From Flagellimonas onchidii (GTDB lineage Bacteria; Bacteroidota; Bacteroidia; Flavobacteriales; Flavobacteriaceae), in the NCBI RefSeq assembly GCF_004804315.1, contig NZ_SRXX01000003.1, positions 62,001-126,000 on the forward strand: a DNA stretch of 64,000 nucleotides. The letters are read 5' to 3'. A program made the position numbers and the translations under genes. The notes below the pieces were generated by a model. That model was not told where the DNA came from, did no database searches, and saw only the letters and a list, made by a program, of their open reading frames with translations. This document shows positions 1 through 11,102 of the stretch, in pieces. How positions within the stretch are numbered: position 1 is the stretch's first letter; each line of letters opens with the position of its first letter.

Positions 1-1268
1 GGTTTAAAATGAACCCGGTGCTATCACTTACGTTAGCTGTCATTGTCTCAGGATTGCTATTGGGAATGGACTCGACTAAGATTGTGTCAACACTTGGGGA
101 AGGTTTTGGTAAGACCCTTTCAGGGATTGGCTTGGTGATTGCTTTTGGAACTATCATCGGGATTTTTCTTGAAAAGACGGGAAGCACTAAAGTGTTGGCC
201 AATTCCATTTTATCGTTTGTCGGATTAAAACGTTCTCCTTTGGCGCTGAATCTTGCTGGTTTTGTGATATCTATTCCGGTGTTTTGCGATTCTGGGTTTG
301 TAATTCTTTCTTCCTTGAATAAAGCCTTAAGCAAAAAGTCAGGAGTTCCAGTTATGGTCTTTGCCATCGCTTTGGCCACAGGTTTGTACTCCGCCCATGT
401 TTTTGTGCCGCCTACACCAGGACCACTTGCAGCGGCTGCAGTATTGGAAGCGGATTTAGGGATGGTCATGGTCTTAGGATTGGTCACGGCAATTCCCGTT
501 TCTTTGATGGGGTATTTTTGGGCCAAGTTTATTGGTAAATCTCTTAGAGAAAAAGAAGAAGGAAACACAATGAAGGAAAACCAAATTACCCCCATATCAA
601 ATATTAAACCTATCATGGCATTTTTACCATTGTTGGTACCGGTTGTGTTGATTGCATTAAAATCTATAGGAGATTATCCGTCGCATCCATTTGGGGAAGG
701 TTTAGTCTTTAAAATACTTGGATTTATTGGTAGTCTGATAGTTGCTTTGCTTGTTGGAGTGTTTTTTGCGTTTCCACTGGCAAAGGGAGTGGAACCGAAA
801 GTGCGAAACGAATGGGTGGCAGATGCACTTAAACAGGCAGGTGCAATCGTTTTGATAACCGGTGCGGGAGGAGCTTTTGGAGCTATTTTAAGAACCATGG
901 ATATAGCATCTATTATTAACATCAATGCAGCATCGGGCATCACAGGTTTATTGATTTGCTTCGGCATTGCCGCAGTACTAAAAACAGCTCAAGGTTCATC
1001 TACGGTCGCCATTATCACTACGGCTGCGATTGTAGCACCCTTATTGGTGACTTTTGGTCTAGAATCTGTAACGGATAAAGCTCTTGGGGTTTTAGCCGTA
1101 GGAGCAGGGGCCATGACGGTAAGTCATATTAACGACAGCTATTTTTGGGTGGTTTCCCAATTTTCGAATATGGATGTAAAAACTGCATTGAAAGGACATA
1201 CGATAGCAACCTTTTTTCAAGGTTTGACTGGTTTGATGGTAATTATTCTTTTACATTTTTTGTTCTAA
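1..1268 (+). CDS. Gluconate:H+ symporter, GntP family (5' end outside window)
   Basis: Inner-membrane permease of the GntP family, expected to import gluconate or a related sugar acid with protons. The visible 420 or so residues are almost entirely hydrophobic helices and carry the family motif HVFVPPTPGP near residue 130. An ATG lies at 9, but the frame stays open to the window edge. Residues before it (FKMN) align with FRIH in the second, complete GntP protein at 45307-46644, whose N-terminus is about 25 residues longer. I therefore infer that the true start lies upstream and this copy is cut only by the window edge. It ends 3 bases before the convergent DUF4249 gene, with no terminator hairpin between them. 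The substrate is inferred from the family only. Confidence 0.85.
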   Translation, partial: FKMNPVLSLTLAVIVSGLLLGMDSTKIVSTLGEGFGKTLSGIGLVIAFGTIIGIFLEKTGSTKVLANSILSFVGLKRSPLALNLAGFVISIPVFCDSGFVILSSLNKALSKKSGVPVMVFAIALATGLYSAHVFVPPTPGPLAAAAVLEADLGMVMVLGLVTAIPVSLMGYFWAKFIGKSLREKEEGNTMKENQITPISNIKPIMAFLPLLVPVVLIALKSIGDYPSHPFGEGLVFKILGFIGSLIVALLVGVFFAFPLAKGVEPKVRNEWVADALKQAGAIVLITGAGGAFGAILRTMDIASIININAASGITGLLICFGIAAVLKTAQGSSTVAIITTAAIVAPLLVTFGLESVTDKALGVLAVGAGAMTVSHINDSYFWVVSQFSNMDVKTALKGHTIATFFQGLTGLMVIILLHFLF

Positions 1269-1271
1269 CCA

Positions 1272-2171
1272 TTATTCGATTACCAACGTCTGTGAAAACT
1301 CTTCGACCACAGCGAAGTATCCCAATGGGAAATCTTCTGGACGGTTAACATTGTCAAAGAGTAGGTTGTTGTCCAAACCAGTGACATCGAATACGTTACC
1401 CCTTACTGTAGCAGCTGGGGTTTCAAATACCCCTCCATCGTTTTGGGTCTGTTCAATCAATAAATCTACATAGTTGAAAAACCTTTGGTCAGCTCCTAAG
1501 ATATTAACTTCAATTTCCTGACCAGGTTCTAAATCCTTTTGATAGAAATAGGAAAATTCAAATTGTTGACCATCTATGAATTGGTCATCCAAAGCTAAAA
1601 ATTCGCCAAAACCGAAATCGAAAACATAATAGTTTTCAATATCGGTCATATCAGAAATAGTAATTTTTACTTCAGTATCGTCTTCATCGAAAAGGGTTTC
1701 ATTTCCCTGAACCAAATTATCTATTGGAACGGTTTTGGAATATGGGGTTCTTGCGGCGTACCTACGACCTTTATGTTCTAGAATGAGAATGAAAACTGTA
1801 TTGGGCAATAGTGAAGAAGTTTGAATTCTTTGATCACTATCAAACGTTGGGTCAGGAATGTAAATTCCGGAGCCAGGTGCAGATTCAGCCAAAGAGGAAG
1901 TGGCCAAATTGTTCAAAAGTTCGGGTGCATCTGGATTAGGTTGTCCAAAGATAATTATGGCATTTTCCAATGATGTCACTGGTGATTCCTCAAAGAAATT
2001 ATTGGTCTCTGTTACTTTGATTTCAATGGGAACAAACTCTTCATTCTCATCCACTCTCAGGATTCCGTTGATTATCAACCGGGGGGAGGTAGTGGGCACT
2101 TCAACATCCACCACATCTTCGCATCCGAACAGCATAATCAGCAATCCTATGAGTGTCAATTTGTTTTTCAT
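1272..2171 (-). CDS. DUF4249 family lipoprotein, downstream copy
   Basis: A 299-residue outer-envelope lipoprotein of the DUF4249 family, which in Bacteroidota travels with TonB-dependent receptors. The signal peptide ends in a lipobox (LIMLFGC, Cys16), followed by an acidic start and a beta-rich body. The C-terminal half shares blocks with the other copy at 4632-5441: FGFG, FSYFY, VRGN and GYFA. The start codon lies one base beyond the stop of the TonB receptor, so the three genes are read as one operon with this one last. The function is unknown. By context it may be a surface partner that helps the receptor recognise its ligand, as SusD does for SusC, but no homology to SusD is visible. 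Confidence 0.85.
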   Translation of the reverse strand: MKNKLTLIGLLIMLFGCEDVVDVEVPTTSPRLIINGILRVDENEEFVPIEIKVTETNNFFEESPVTSLENAIIIFGQPNPDAPELLNNLATSSLAESAPGSGIYIPDPTFDSDQRIQTSSLLPNTVFILILEHKGRRYAARTPYSKTVPIDNLVQGNETLFDEDDTEVKITISDMTDIENYYVFDFGFGEFLALDDQFIDGQQFEFSYFYQKDLEPGQEIEVNILGADQRFFNYVDLLIEQTQNDGGVFETPAATVRGNVFDVTGLDNNLLFDNVNRPEDFPLGYFAVVEEFSQTLVIE

Positions 2172-2172
2172 A

Positions 2173-4572
2173 TCAAAATTTGAAATTATAGGTTATAGCT
2201 GGAATAATTCCAAATATTGAGGTTCTTATGGCCTCGTTCCTTCCCGTATCTTGGTTTTGCCTAAAATTAATGGAGGCAGCATTTCTTCGATTATAGGCGT
2301 TGTAGATACTAAAGACCCATTCAGACTGAAAGTTTTGCTCTCTTTTTCGCTTGCTTTTAAAGGTGGCCGATAAATCTAGCCGGTGATAATCTGGCAAATG
2401 GGTTTGATTGCGGAGCCCAAAGAAAGGAACTACCAAACCTTGAAATTCAAATTGACCGATGGGATAGTTTGTGGGTTGACCGGTTTGGAAGACAAAATTA
2501 GCGTTGAAATTCCATCTTTCATTCAGGTCATAACTACCATATAGGGCTATATCATGAGTTTTATCAAAAGGAGTGCTATACCATTCCCCAAAATTTATTC
2601 CGGTCTCCATATTGGATCTACCATTATCGAGTGTCGCTGTTCTGCCCGGAGTTCTTTGTTCAGAGCGGGATAGAGTATAGGCTAGCCAACCTTGAAAACG
2701 GCCTTCATTTTTCCGAAACAACAGTTCCAAGCCATAGGCACGAGCCTCTCCGTTTAAAATAACCTGTTCGATGGCATCGTTTGCAATCAAGTCTGCACCA
2801 TCGATATAGTCTATTCGATTTTCAATGTCTTTATAAAACCCTTCAAGCTCTAAGGTGTATTTTCCATTTTTAATATTCCTAAAATATCCAAGGGCATATT
2901 GGTTGAGCAATTGAGGTTCCACAAATGGACCACTGGGTGTCCATACATCCAATGGGGTAGGAGAACTGGTATTGGATAGCAAGTGGAGATACTGGGCCAG
3001 TCGGGTATAGCTGACCTTGAAGGAATTGTCATTGTTCATGGCATAGGCAACTGAAATCCTAGGCTCTAGGTTAGCGAATGTGGATAGGTTTTGTCCCCTT
3101 CCCGGACTTATGGTATCAATGGGGGTAGCTTCTTGATAGACCAGTTGAAATGGATCAAACACCACTGGTTGGTCGTTTTGATATACAAATAATTCATCTT
3201 GTCCAAGACGGTTAAAAAGACTTACTCTTAAACCGTAGTTGACGCTTAATTTCTCGGTCAATTTTTGTTCAACATCAACGTAAGCAGCTGTTTCATTGGC
3301 ATACTTTTTTGTAAGTTGCTCCTCCACAATTCCAGAATCTTCACGGTTTGGTTTTATTTTTCCAGGGTTAAAGACATAATAGATATTGTTTAGACCATAG
3401 TTTACTTGAAACTTGTCGTTGATATAGTGTTTTAAGTCATATTTTAGGTTGAAATTTTGAATACCGGAATCCCATTCAAAGCCTACAAAATCCAACTCTA
3501 GACCATAGAAATAATCAGAATAAATGAGGGATAGGTTGGAGAAAAGCTTATCGGAAAACAAGTGGTTCCATCTAAAATTTCCGACGGCATTCCCATAGGT
3601 GTTTACAAAGCTCTCGTTAATGCTGAACAGGTCTCTTCCGAAATAACCAGACAGATAAATATTGTTTCTATCATTAACTTTATGGTTAAACTTGGTATTA
3701 AGGTCAAAAAAATAGGCCTTGTTATCAATGTCGAACAACGGTAGAAACAAATGCGCATAGGAAGCACGTCCACCTACTAAGAATGCGGTTCTGTCTTTGG
3801 TAATGGGGCCTTCAATGAGTAACCTGCTGGCTACGGCACCAATACCTCCATTTACTTTTAAATCTTTACTGTTGCCTTCTTTTTGAAATATTTCGAGGAC
3901 CGATGATACCCGTCCGCCATAACGTGCAGGAATTCCTCCTTTGAACAATTTTACATCTTTGATTGCATCTGGGTTAAAGACGGAAAAAAAACCGAAAAGG
4001 TGAGAAGAGTTAAATATGGTGGCCTCGTCCAATAAAATAAGGTTTTGATCAGCAGCCCCTCCGCGAACGTTAAAGCCCGATGATGCCTCACCTGCACTGG
4101 TTACCCCAGGTAAGAGTAGCAGTGATTTAATGACATCGGCTTCCCCTAGAACCACCGGTATCTGCTTTATGGTTTGGATGGCCATGGTATTCACACTCAT
4201 TTGGGGTTTTTTAATATCCAATTGGCGGGACTCATCTGTCACTACAACTTCTTCTAACAGCTCCATTTTTTCACTTAAACTGAAATCTCTTTTGACATCC
4301 TTGTTCAAGTTAATGGTCTCTTTGATATCTTGATACCCCAAATAACTTACTATGATTTCGTAAGTGCCCTTGGGGAGTGTAATGGAATAAAATCCATATT
4401 CGTTTGTGGCCACCCCAGTCTGTATATCAGGAAAAGCCACAGTTACCCCAATTAGGGTTTCATTACTTTTGGCTTCTGATATGGTGCCGCTTAATGTAAA
4501 TTTTTGCTGTGCTTGAAGAAATGCCATACTGAAAAGAAGTATGGTGAGGATGGTAACTTGTCTTTTAGACAT
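2173..4572 (-). CDS. TonB-dependent receptor with carboxypeptidase-regulatory-like domain
   Basis: Outer-membrane active transporter energised by TonB. I chose the ATG at 4572, giving 799 residues, because a clean signal peptide begins there (MSKRQVTILTILLF to LQAQ). The open frame runs 19 codons further upstream without signal-peptide character. The order is signal peptide (1-22), a carboxypeptidase D regulatory-like beta-sandwich (about 27-110, with GVATNEYGFYSI), a TonB-box-like segment (EEVVVTDES), a plug domain (GFNVRGGAADQNLILLD, GGIPARYGGRVSSV) and a beta barrel ending in Phe (ITYNFKF). It lies between two DUF4249 lipoproteins, 59 bases after the first and one base before the second. 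The ligand cannot be read from the sequence. The length is shorter than SusC-type receptors (about 1000 residues), which argues against a classic polysaccharide locus. Confidence 0.93.
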   Translation of the reverse strand: MSKRQVTILTILLFSMAFLQAQQKFTLSGTISEAKSNETLIGVTVAFPDIQTGVATNEYGFYSITLPKGTYEIIVSYLGYQDIKETINLNKDVKRDFSLSEKMELLEEVVVTDESRQLDIKKPQMSVNTMAIQTIKQIPVVLGEADVIKSLLLLPGVTSAGEASSGFNVRGGAADQNLILLDEATIFNSSHLFGFFSVFNPDAIKDVKLFKGGIPARYGGRVSSVLEIFQKEGNSKDLKVNGGIGAVASRLLIEGPITKDRTAFLVGGRASYAHLFLPLFDIDNKAYFFDLNTKFNHKVNDRNNIYLSGYFGRDLFSINESFVNTYGNAVGNFRWNHLFSDKLFSNLSLIYSDYFYGLELDFVGFEWDSGIQNFNLKYDLKHYINDKFQVNYGLNNIYYVFNPGKIKPNREDSGIVEEQLTKKYANETAAYVDVEQKLTEKLSVNYGLRVSLFNRLGQDELFVYQNDQPVVFDPFQLVYQEATPIDTISPGRGQNLSTFANLEPRISVAYAMNNDNSFKVSYTRLAQYLHLLSNTSSPTPLDVWTPSGPFVEPQLLNQYALGYFRNIKNGKYTLELEGFYKDIENRIDYIDGADLIANDAIEQVILNGEARAYGLELLFRKNEGRFQGWLAYTLSRSEQRTPGRTATLDNGRSNMETGINFGEWYSTPFDKTHDIALYGSYDLNERWNFNANFVFQTGQPTNYPIGQFEFQGLVVPFFGLRNQTHLPDYHRLDLSATFKSKRKREQNFQSEWVFSIYNAYNRRNAASINFRQNQDTGRNEAIRTSIFGIIPAITYNFKF

Positions 4573-4631
4573 AGCAACGGTTTCTTTAAAGTTACATATT
4601 GATAGTGGAAAATAAAAATGATACACCAAGG

Positions 4632-5441
4632 TTATTCTAAAGTCAAAAGTTCTGTATCGAATTCGCTGATAGCAAAATATCCAAAGGGTGGATTATTGGG
4701 GTTTGAAGTGTTGATGATATTGCCCCTTACGTTGCCTGGAGGTACCGAAAAAGGGCCGTCACCACCATCTTCTCCAGATTGAATCAAGGCAAGACTGGCA
4801 TAATTTGCGAATTCTTTGTCAATCCCGAAAAGGGTAATGACCAGCAAATCGCCAGGGTCTACATCTTCATAAAAATAGGAGAAAGTAAGGGAGCTGTCTT
4901 GAAAAAACTCATCATCTATCACTAAAAAATTACCAAACCCGAAAGAAATAAGGTAATAACTTCTTGTTCCAGGGATATCCATAAAGGTGACCTCCACTTC
5001 CGTTTCTTCCTCATCAAAAAGAAAACCGTCTTTTTGTTCCACTTTATCGATTATGGATGAATGCTGCATCTGTTGGGTTGCGGTATATACTTGGTTGTTA
5101 TGTGTGACAACCAAAGTATAGTCACGATTAAACTTGAGTTCAGGAAAATTGACTCCAAATACTCCAGGTTGACTCTCCAATAGTTGAAAGGATTCACCTG
5201 ATTGTTCGTCAAGGATGGATACACTTGCGTTGAGCACCGGAGGGATTTCTTCAGAGAGAAAAGGAGCGGTATACGTCAACCTGACCTCACCTGCTACAAT
5301 TGGATTGCCATTGTTCTCGTTATACCCAATAAGGGCATCGATGACCAATTTGGATTCTGAAGTTGGTAAATCCACGTTGATAACATCCTCGCAACTCACA
5401 AATAGCCCAAGGGTAATAATAGAAAGCAAACAGTATCTCAA
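4632..5441 (-). CDS. DUF4249 family lipoprotein, upstream copy
   Basis: First gene of the minus-strand TonB locus; 269 residues. A lipoprotein signal ends in LFVSC (Cys17). The body matches the DUF4249 protein at 1272-2171 in length, charge and several blocks (SYYLISFGFGNF, FSYFYED, NVRGN, FGYFA). The start is a TTG: no ATG is available in frame, a stop closes the frame shortly upstream, and the signal peptide begins at this codon. The function is unknown. The likely role is at the outer membrane with the adjacent receptor. Two diverged copies around one receptor suggest an old tandem duplication, or two lipoproteins with different tasks. Confidence 0.85.
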   Translation of the reverse strand: MRYCLLSIITLGLFVSCEDVINVDLPTSESKLVIDALIGYNENNGNPIVAGEVRLTYTAPFLSEEIPPVLNASVSILDEQSGESFQLLESQPGVFGVNFPELKFNRDYTLVVTHNNQVYTATQQMQHSSIIDKVEQKDGFLFDEEETEVEVTFMDIPGTRSYYLISFGFGNFLVIDDEFFQDSSLTFSYFYEDVDPGDLLVITLFGIDKEFANYASLALIQSGEDGGDGPFSVPPGNVRGNIINTSNPNNPPFGYFAISEFDTELLTLE

Positions 5442-5514
5442 ACCTGCAATATTGAACTATGATAGTCTAAAATAGACAATCAACATTTCAAAAAGCCTAA
5501 GATTTAACAGTTTA

Positions 5515-7767
<2,253 letters not shown>

Positions 7768-7778
7768 TTAGAGCGGTG

Positions 7779-7786
7779 CAAATATA
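7779..7786 (-). promoter_or_regulatory. Putative -7 element of icd
   Basis: TATATTTG on the minus strand fits the Bacteroidota -7 consensus TAnnTTTG, 23 bases before the icd ATG. No clear TTG stands 19-20 bases further upstream, so the call rests on one half of the promoter. Confidence 0.4.
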
Positions 7787-7860
7787 CAATATATGGCTAT
7801 TGTTATACTAGATGATTTTTTAAAAAAAGTGGTGGTTTTTTGAGGAAATAATAAAAAACA

Positions 7861-7896
7861 AAAGCCATATCTATGTTTGTACATTGATATGGCTTT
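7861..7896 (-). terminator. Terminator-like hairpin in front of icd
   Basis: A perfect 11-base inverted repeat (AAAGCCATATC / GATATGGCTTT) with a 14-base loop. Read on the minus strand it is followed by TGTTTTTTATT, so it looks like an intrinsic terminator. No annotated gene ends just before it in that direction, and rplS already has its own terminator. Confidence 0.6.
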
Positions 7897-8333
7897 CTGA
7901 AAAGGGCTAAAAGACATCATTTTGCGTTGCCACAAAATCGCAACCATTGATTGCGTCCGTTGCCCCTTTGACGTTTACTCAACACTATGTCCTTAATTTT
8001 TCAACTAAACAACATTTTGCAAAGCGTCTAATGGATTCCTGAACTCTATCAAAACGGAAAATTGCTCTCCCGTCCGCACATAGGGTCCATTATTTCTTCC
8101 TTGGTTCTGCCGAAACTTCCCCAGATTCGAAATTCCTTTTGTGATTAGTAGTGCTACCAATTTAAAAGGGAGTCACTAGTTTAAAGAACGTCAACTTTAA
8201 ATTGAAAACATAAATTTGATATAATCTCCTTTATATTTCTGTTACTAAATTAGGATAAAGTCTGAGATATCCAAATTTTGTAAGCAATTAAAAATCAACA
8301 CAATATAAACTGTGGTTATTAACAATTGTTCAT

Positions 8334-8363
8334 AAAAAAAGCACCTTGAAAAAGGTGCTTTTT
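8334..8363 (-). terminator. Intrinsic terminator of rplS
   Basis: The arms AAAAAGCACCTT (8336-8347) and AAGGTGCTTTTT (8352-8363) form a 12-bp stem with a GAAA loop. On the minus strand it is followed by a T-run (complement of 8334-8340). It lies 20 bases beyond the rplS stop codon. Confidence 0.85.
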
Positions 8364-8382
8364 ATACAAAAGGAATTTATAC

Positions 8383-8733
8383 CTATCCTCTAATCTCTTT
8401 AATACGGGCTTTTTTACCGGTAAGTCCTCTAAAATAGAAGATACGTGACCTACGTACTTTACCTTTTTTGTTTACTTCGACACGTTGAAGTGCGGGCATG
8501 TTGATAGGGAAAATTCTTTCCACTCCTACAGTACCAGACATTTTTCTAATGGTAAAGGTTTCGGTTGCCCCAGTTCCTCTGCGTTGGATTACAACACCTT
8601 TGAAGTACTGTGTTCTTGTTTTTTCACCCTCTTTAATTTCATAATAAACAGTGATAGTGTCACCAGATGAAAATTGAGGAAAGTCTTTTTTAGGAACAAA
8701 TTCGTCTTCGACAAATTTTATTAAGGATTCCAT
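8383..8733 (-). CDS. rplS: 50S ribosomal protein L19
   Basis: Structural protein of the large ribosomal subunit, at the interface with the 30S subunit. The 116 residues match the family size. Recognisable blocks are GDTITVYYEIKEG, FKGVVIQRRGTG, ETFTIRKMSGTVGVERIFP and the basic C-terminus (GKVRRSRIFYFRGLTGKKAR). It is transcribed on its own: a promoter with both elements lies upstream (8802-8831) and a strong terminator lies downstream. trmD, a common neighbour of rplS in bacteria, is close by on the same strand but is separated by a small membrane protein gene. Confidence 0.98.
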   Translation of the reverse strand: MESLIKFVEDEFVPKKDFPQFSSGDTITVYYEIKEGEKTRTQYFKGVVIQRRGTGATETFTIRKMSGTVGVERIFPINMPALQRVEVNKKGKVRRSRIFYFRGLTGKKARIKEIRG

Positions 8734-8801
8734 TGTATTGTTTTTTAAAGTTTTACAAGATTAACTTTCACGGATTTCGTCAGAGGTTAATTTTGCGATT
8801 G

Positions 8802-8831
8802 CAAAAGTAATGCAATATTTAGAATTGACAA
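8802..8831 (-). promoter_or_regulatory. rplS promoter, TTG-N19-TACTTTTG
   Basis: On the minus strand, TTG (8831-8829) and TACTTTTG (8809-8802) are separated by exactly 19 bases. This matches the Flavobacterium/Bacteroides housekeeping promoter pattern (TTG near -33, TAnnTTTG near -7). The predicted leader is about 65 bases. Confidence 0.65.
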
Positions 8832-8851
8832 GACCTTTTTTGTTTTTTGAT

Positions 8852-9175
8852 TCAATTTACGCTACTGTCTTTTTTAACATACTTAATTCCGAACAACAAC
8901 AATCCTATGGCAGAGATAATAAAAGGAAGCTGACCAACTATGTTTTGGATGGCACTGGTTTTTGCCAAAAATTCAGAACCTTCTCGTGCGGCAATCAATG
9001 ACCAAAGAAGGTTTCCAAAATAAAGAAGAATTGAAAGAATTGCTCCGACCAGCATTAAAATGGAGCCCGTATTTTTTTGCTTCACGACCAATACAATACA
9101 CCCAATAACAAATAACAGTGTTCCAAGTCCGCCTAAAATTCCACCAAATACGAAGTAAGTTTGTAGATTTTTCAT
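8852..9175 (-). CDS. Small conserved membrane protein, unknown function
   Basis: A 107-residue inner-membrane protein with three or four hydrophobic helices (about residues 8-31, 35-56 and 78-97), short loops, and a basic C-terminal tail (KYVKKDSS). No enzyme motif is visible. It begins one base before the end of trmD in transcription order (the trmD stop is at 9177), so it is probably co-transcribed as the last gene of that unit. I do not recognise a named family. Confidence 0.7.
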   Translation of the reverse strand: MKNLQTYFVFGGILGGLGTLLFVIGCIVLVVKQKNTGSILMLVGAILSILLYFGNLLWSLIAAREGSEFLAKTSAIQNIVGQLPFIISAIGLLLFGIKYVKKDSSVN

Positions 9176-9176
9176 A

Positions 9177-9851
9177 TTACTTTAATAAATCAGGCCTTTT
9201 TTCTTGTGTTCGCTCTAGCGCTTTCTCTTCTCGCCACTTTTCAATTTTTGGAAAATCTCCACTTAACAAGATGTCGGGGACTTTAGTTCCTTTGTAATTG
9301 GAAGGTCTTGTATAGACAGGAGGGGCCAATAAATTATCTTGGAAAGTATCGGTAAGTGCGGAGGTCTCATCATTCAACACGCCTGGTAACAACCGGATAA
9401 TAGCGTCGCATAAGACGGCTGCGGCCAATTCCCCGCCAGAAAGCACGTAGTCTCCAATAGAAATTTCACGGGTCACGAACAAATCTCGGACCCTTTGATC
9501 TACTCCTTTATAATGGCCACATAAAATAATGAGGTTTTTTTTGAGGGAGATTTCATTGGACGTGCCTTGATTTAGCGTATCACCATCTGGGGTCATGTAA
9601 ATAACCTCGTCGTAATCCCTTTCACTTTTAAGTTGGGAAATACATTTATCGATAGGTTCTACCATCAAAACCATACCGGCACCTCCTCCAAATTGGTAAT
9701 CATCAACTTGTTTATAGTTTCCGGAGGAATAGTCCCTCAGGTTGTGCAAATGAACTTCTACCAAGTTCTTTTCGATGGCACGTTTAAGGATGGATGCTTC
9801 AAAAGGACTCTTCAAGAGCTCTGGTAAAACTGTTATGATGTCTATCCGCAT
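9177..9851 (-). CDS. trmD: tRNA (guanine-N1-)-methyltransferase
   Basis: Transfers a methyl group from S-adenosylmethionine to G37 of tRNAs, preventing +1 frameshifts. Starting at the ATG at 9851 gives 224 residues, the family norm. The frame is open 21 codons further, but that extension would overlap the upstream acetyltransferase gene, and TrmD proteins begin [11 protein letters not shown] as here. Knotted-fold SPOUT motifs are present: [41 protein letters not shown] and the end [19 protein letters not shown]. Its neighbours are the small membrane protein downstream and a GNAT protein upstream. Confidence 0.97.
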   Translation of the reverse strand: MRIDIITVLPELLKSPFEASILKRAIEKNLVEVHLHNLRDYSSGNYKQVDDYQFGGGAGMVLMVEPIDKCISQLKSERDYDEVIYMTPDGDTLNQGTSNEISLKKNLIILCGHYKGVDQRVRDLFVTREISIGDYVLSGGELAAAVLCDAIIRLLPGVLNDETSALTDTFQDNLLAPPVYTRPSNYKGTKVPDILLSGDFPKIEKWREEKALERTQEKRPDLLK

Positions 9852-9876
9852 GGATGATTTTGTTTGTGGAACAGCA

Positions 9877-10317
9877 CTACAAATTTGACCAAAAATAATG
9901 AAGATAGTCTTCATCTTTTTTCCAGTCCATCCGTTCGTACAACTTTTGGGCAGGATTGTCTACTGCTGTCTCCAAAGCCAATCCTTTGTAATTTAATCTT
10001 TCGCAATGTGTCTTGGCTGCATTCAGCAAAGCCTCACCCACACCTTTTTTTCGTGAATCGGGAGACACAAACAAATCATTTAACACGAAAAAAGGCTGTA
10101 ATGATACGGATGAAAAAGTGGTGTAAAGCTGGGTGAAACCAATTGGATTTCCATTCTCCAAGGCCAAAAACACCACGGTTTCGTTCTTTAAAAAGCGTTC
10201 TTCTAGAAAACTTCTTGCTGTGTCCAAATCAGAATCTTTTTTATAAAAAACTCTGTATGCATCAAAAAGTGGGACAATTTGTTCTAAATTATCCAGTGAA
10301 GCTTTAATGATTTCCAT
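9877..10317 (-). CDS. GNAT family N-acetyltransferase
   Basis: A 146-residue acetyl-CoA-dependent acyltransferase of unknown substrate. The GNAT core is visible: a beta-strand with [17 protein letters not shown] (motif A, the pyrophosphate loop RKKGVG near residue 90) and [24 protein letters not shown] (motif B). The gene ends 25 bases before the trmD start, in the same direction, and may be co-transcribed with it. The substrate could be a small molecule or a protein N-terminus; the sequence does not decide. Confidence 0.88.
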   Translation of the reverse strand: MEIIKASLDNLEQIVPLFDAYRVFYKKDSDLDTARSFLEERFLKNETVVFLALENGNPIGFTQLYTTFSSVSLQPFFVLNDLFVSPDSRKKGVGEALLNAAKTHCERLNYKGLALETAVDNPAQKLYERMDWKKDEDYLHYFWSNL

Positions 10318-10384
10318 ATAAAATGGTGACTGATAACCTTCCGTAAAAAGATGATGATTTATCTGCGTTTTTTCAGGGAAACGG

Positions 10385-10993
10385 TTATTTGTTCTTTTGT
10401 TTGTTCAATTCGTCCTGTAATTGGCGGCTGATTTTTTGCTCTCTCTCTAAAGAACGTCTTCTGTGCTGTTCATATTCTTTTTCTAAATCTGCCAAAGCCG
10501 TTTTAGCTTGATAGGTCAAGAAGTTACTGTTCCTAAATTTGTAAATGAAAAACAAGAGGAACAGCAATAGGCCAAATATCATGGACCAGAGAATAAACTT
10601 ATAAGTACCCTTGCTTATTAAAGCGCCGAAAAAGGAAATACTGTCTTTTTCTTCGGTCACATTTTTTAAATTATTGGTGGTCTCCTGTAATTTGGCATTA
10701 AGGTCTTCAATTTCGGCCTTATTGCTGGTTATTGTGGATGACAGATTTTTTATCGTGGCATTGGCCGAATTGATAGAGTCGAAAATATTTCCTTTTATTT
10801 GGTAGAGGTCTCCAAGTTTAATGACTTCATACCTTATACCATTTGCTCTATAATTACCTGACTTTCGTTCCAATTCTTGAAACTGTCCCACCAAAGTTTC
10901 ATCTTTTTCGGATTGTTGGCTCTGTTGTTGGGCATTTACGCTATAAATAGAGGTAAGTAGGGTAAGGGTGAGAAGAATTCGCAAACATTTCAT
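10385..10993 (-). CDS. Secreted-then-anchored coiled-coil protein, unknown function
   Basis: A 202-residue envelope protein. It starts with a signal peptide (to about residue 21, SVNAQ), then has a periplasmic coiled-coil-like stretch of about 90 residues rich in Asn, Lys and Glu (NLSSTITSNKAEIEDLNAKL). A single transmembrane helix (about residues 133-150) is followed by a strongly charged helical tail (EYEQHRRRSLEREQK). This gives a periplasmic coil joined through the membrane to a cytoplasmic coil. I do not recognise a function. Similar flavobacterial proteins are sometimes labelled as tRNA methyltransferase because of trmD nearby, but no enzyme motif is present. Confidence 0.75.
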   Translation of the reverse strand: MKCLRILLTLTLLTSIYSVNAQQQSQQSEKDETLVGQFQELERKSGNYRANGIRYEVIKLGDLYQIKGNIFDSINSANATIKNLSSTITSNKAEIEDLNAKLQETTNNLKNVTEEKDSISFFGALISKGTYKFILWSMIFGLLLFLLFFIYKFRNSNFLTYQAKTALADLEKEYEQHRRRSLEREQKISRQLQDELNKQKNK

Positions 10994-11102
10994 GGTGAAC
11001 GTGTGTTTAATTTTGATTAAGGGTACGGCGAAATTACGCCAATAAACTAAAAATCAAAAGAAAATCGTCAATACTCAGCCTTACCCAAGCTCAATTATCC
11101 TA

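Noticed and set aside
1290-1320. CTTCGAC / GCGAAG inverted motif that resembles the genomic repeat
   Set aside because: It lies inside the conserved C-terminal coding sequence of the DUF4249 protein and the arms match only partly, so codon choice explains it.
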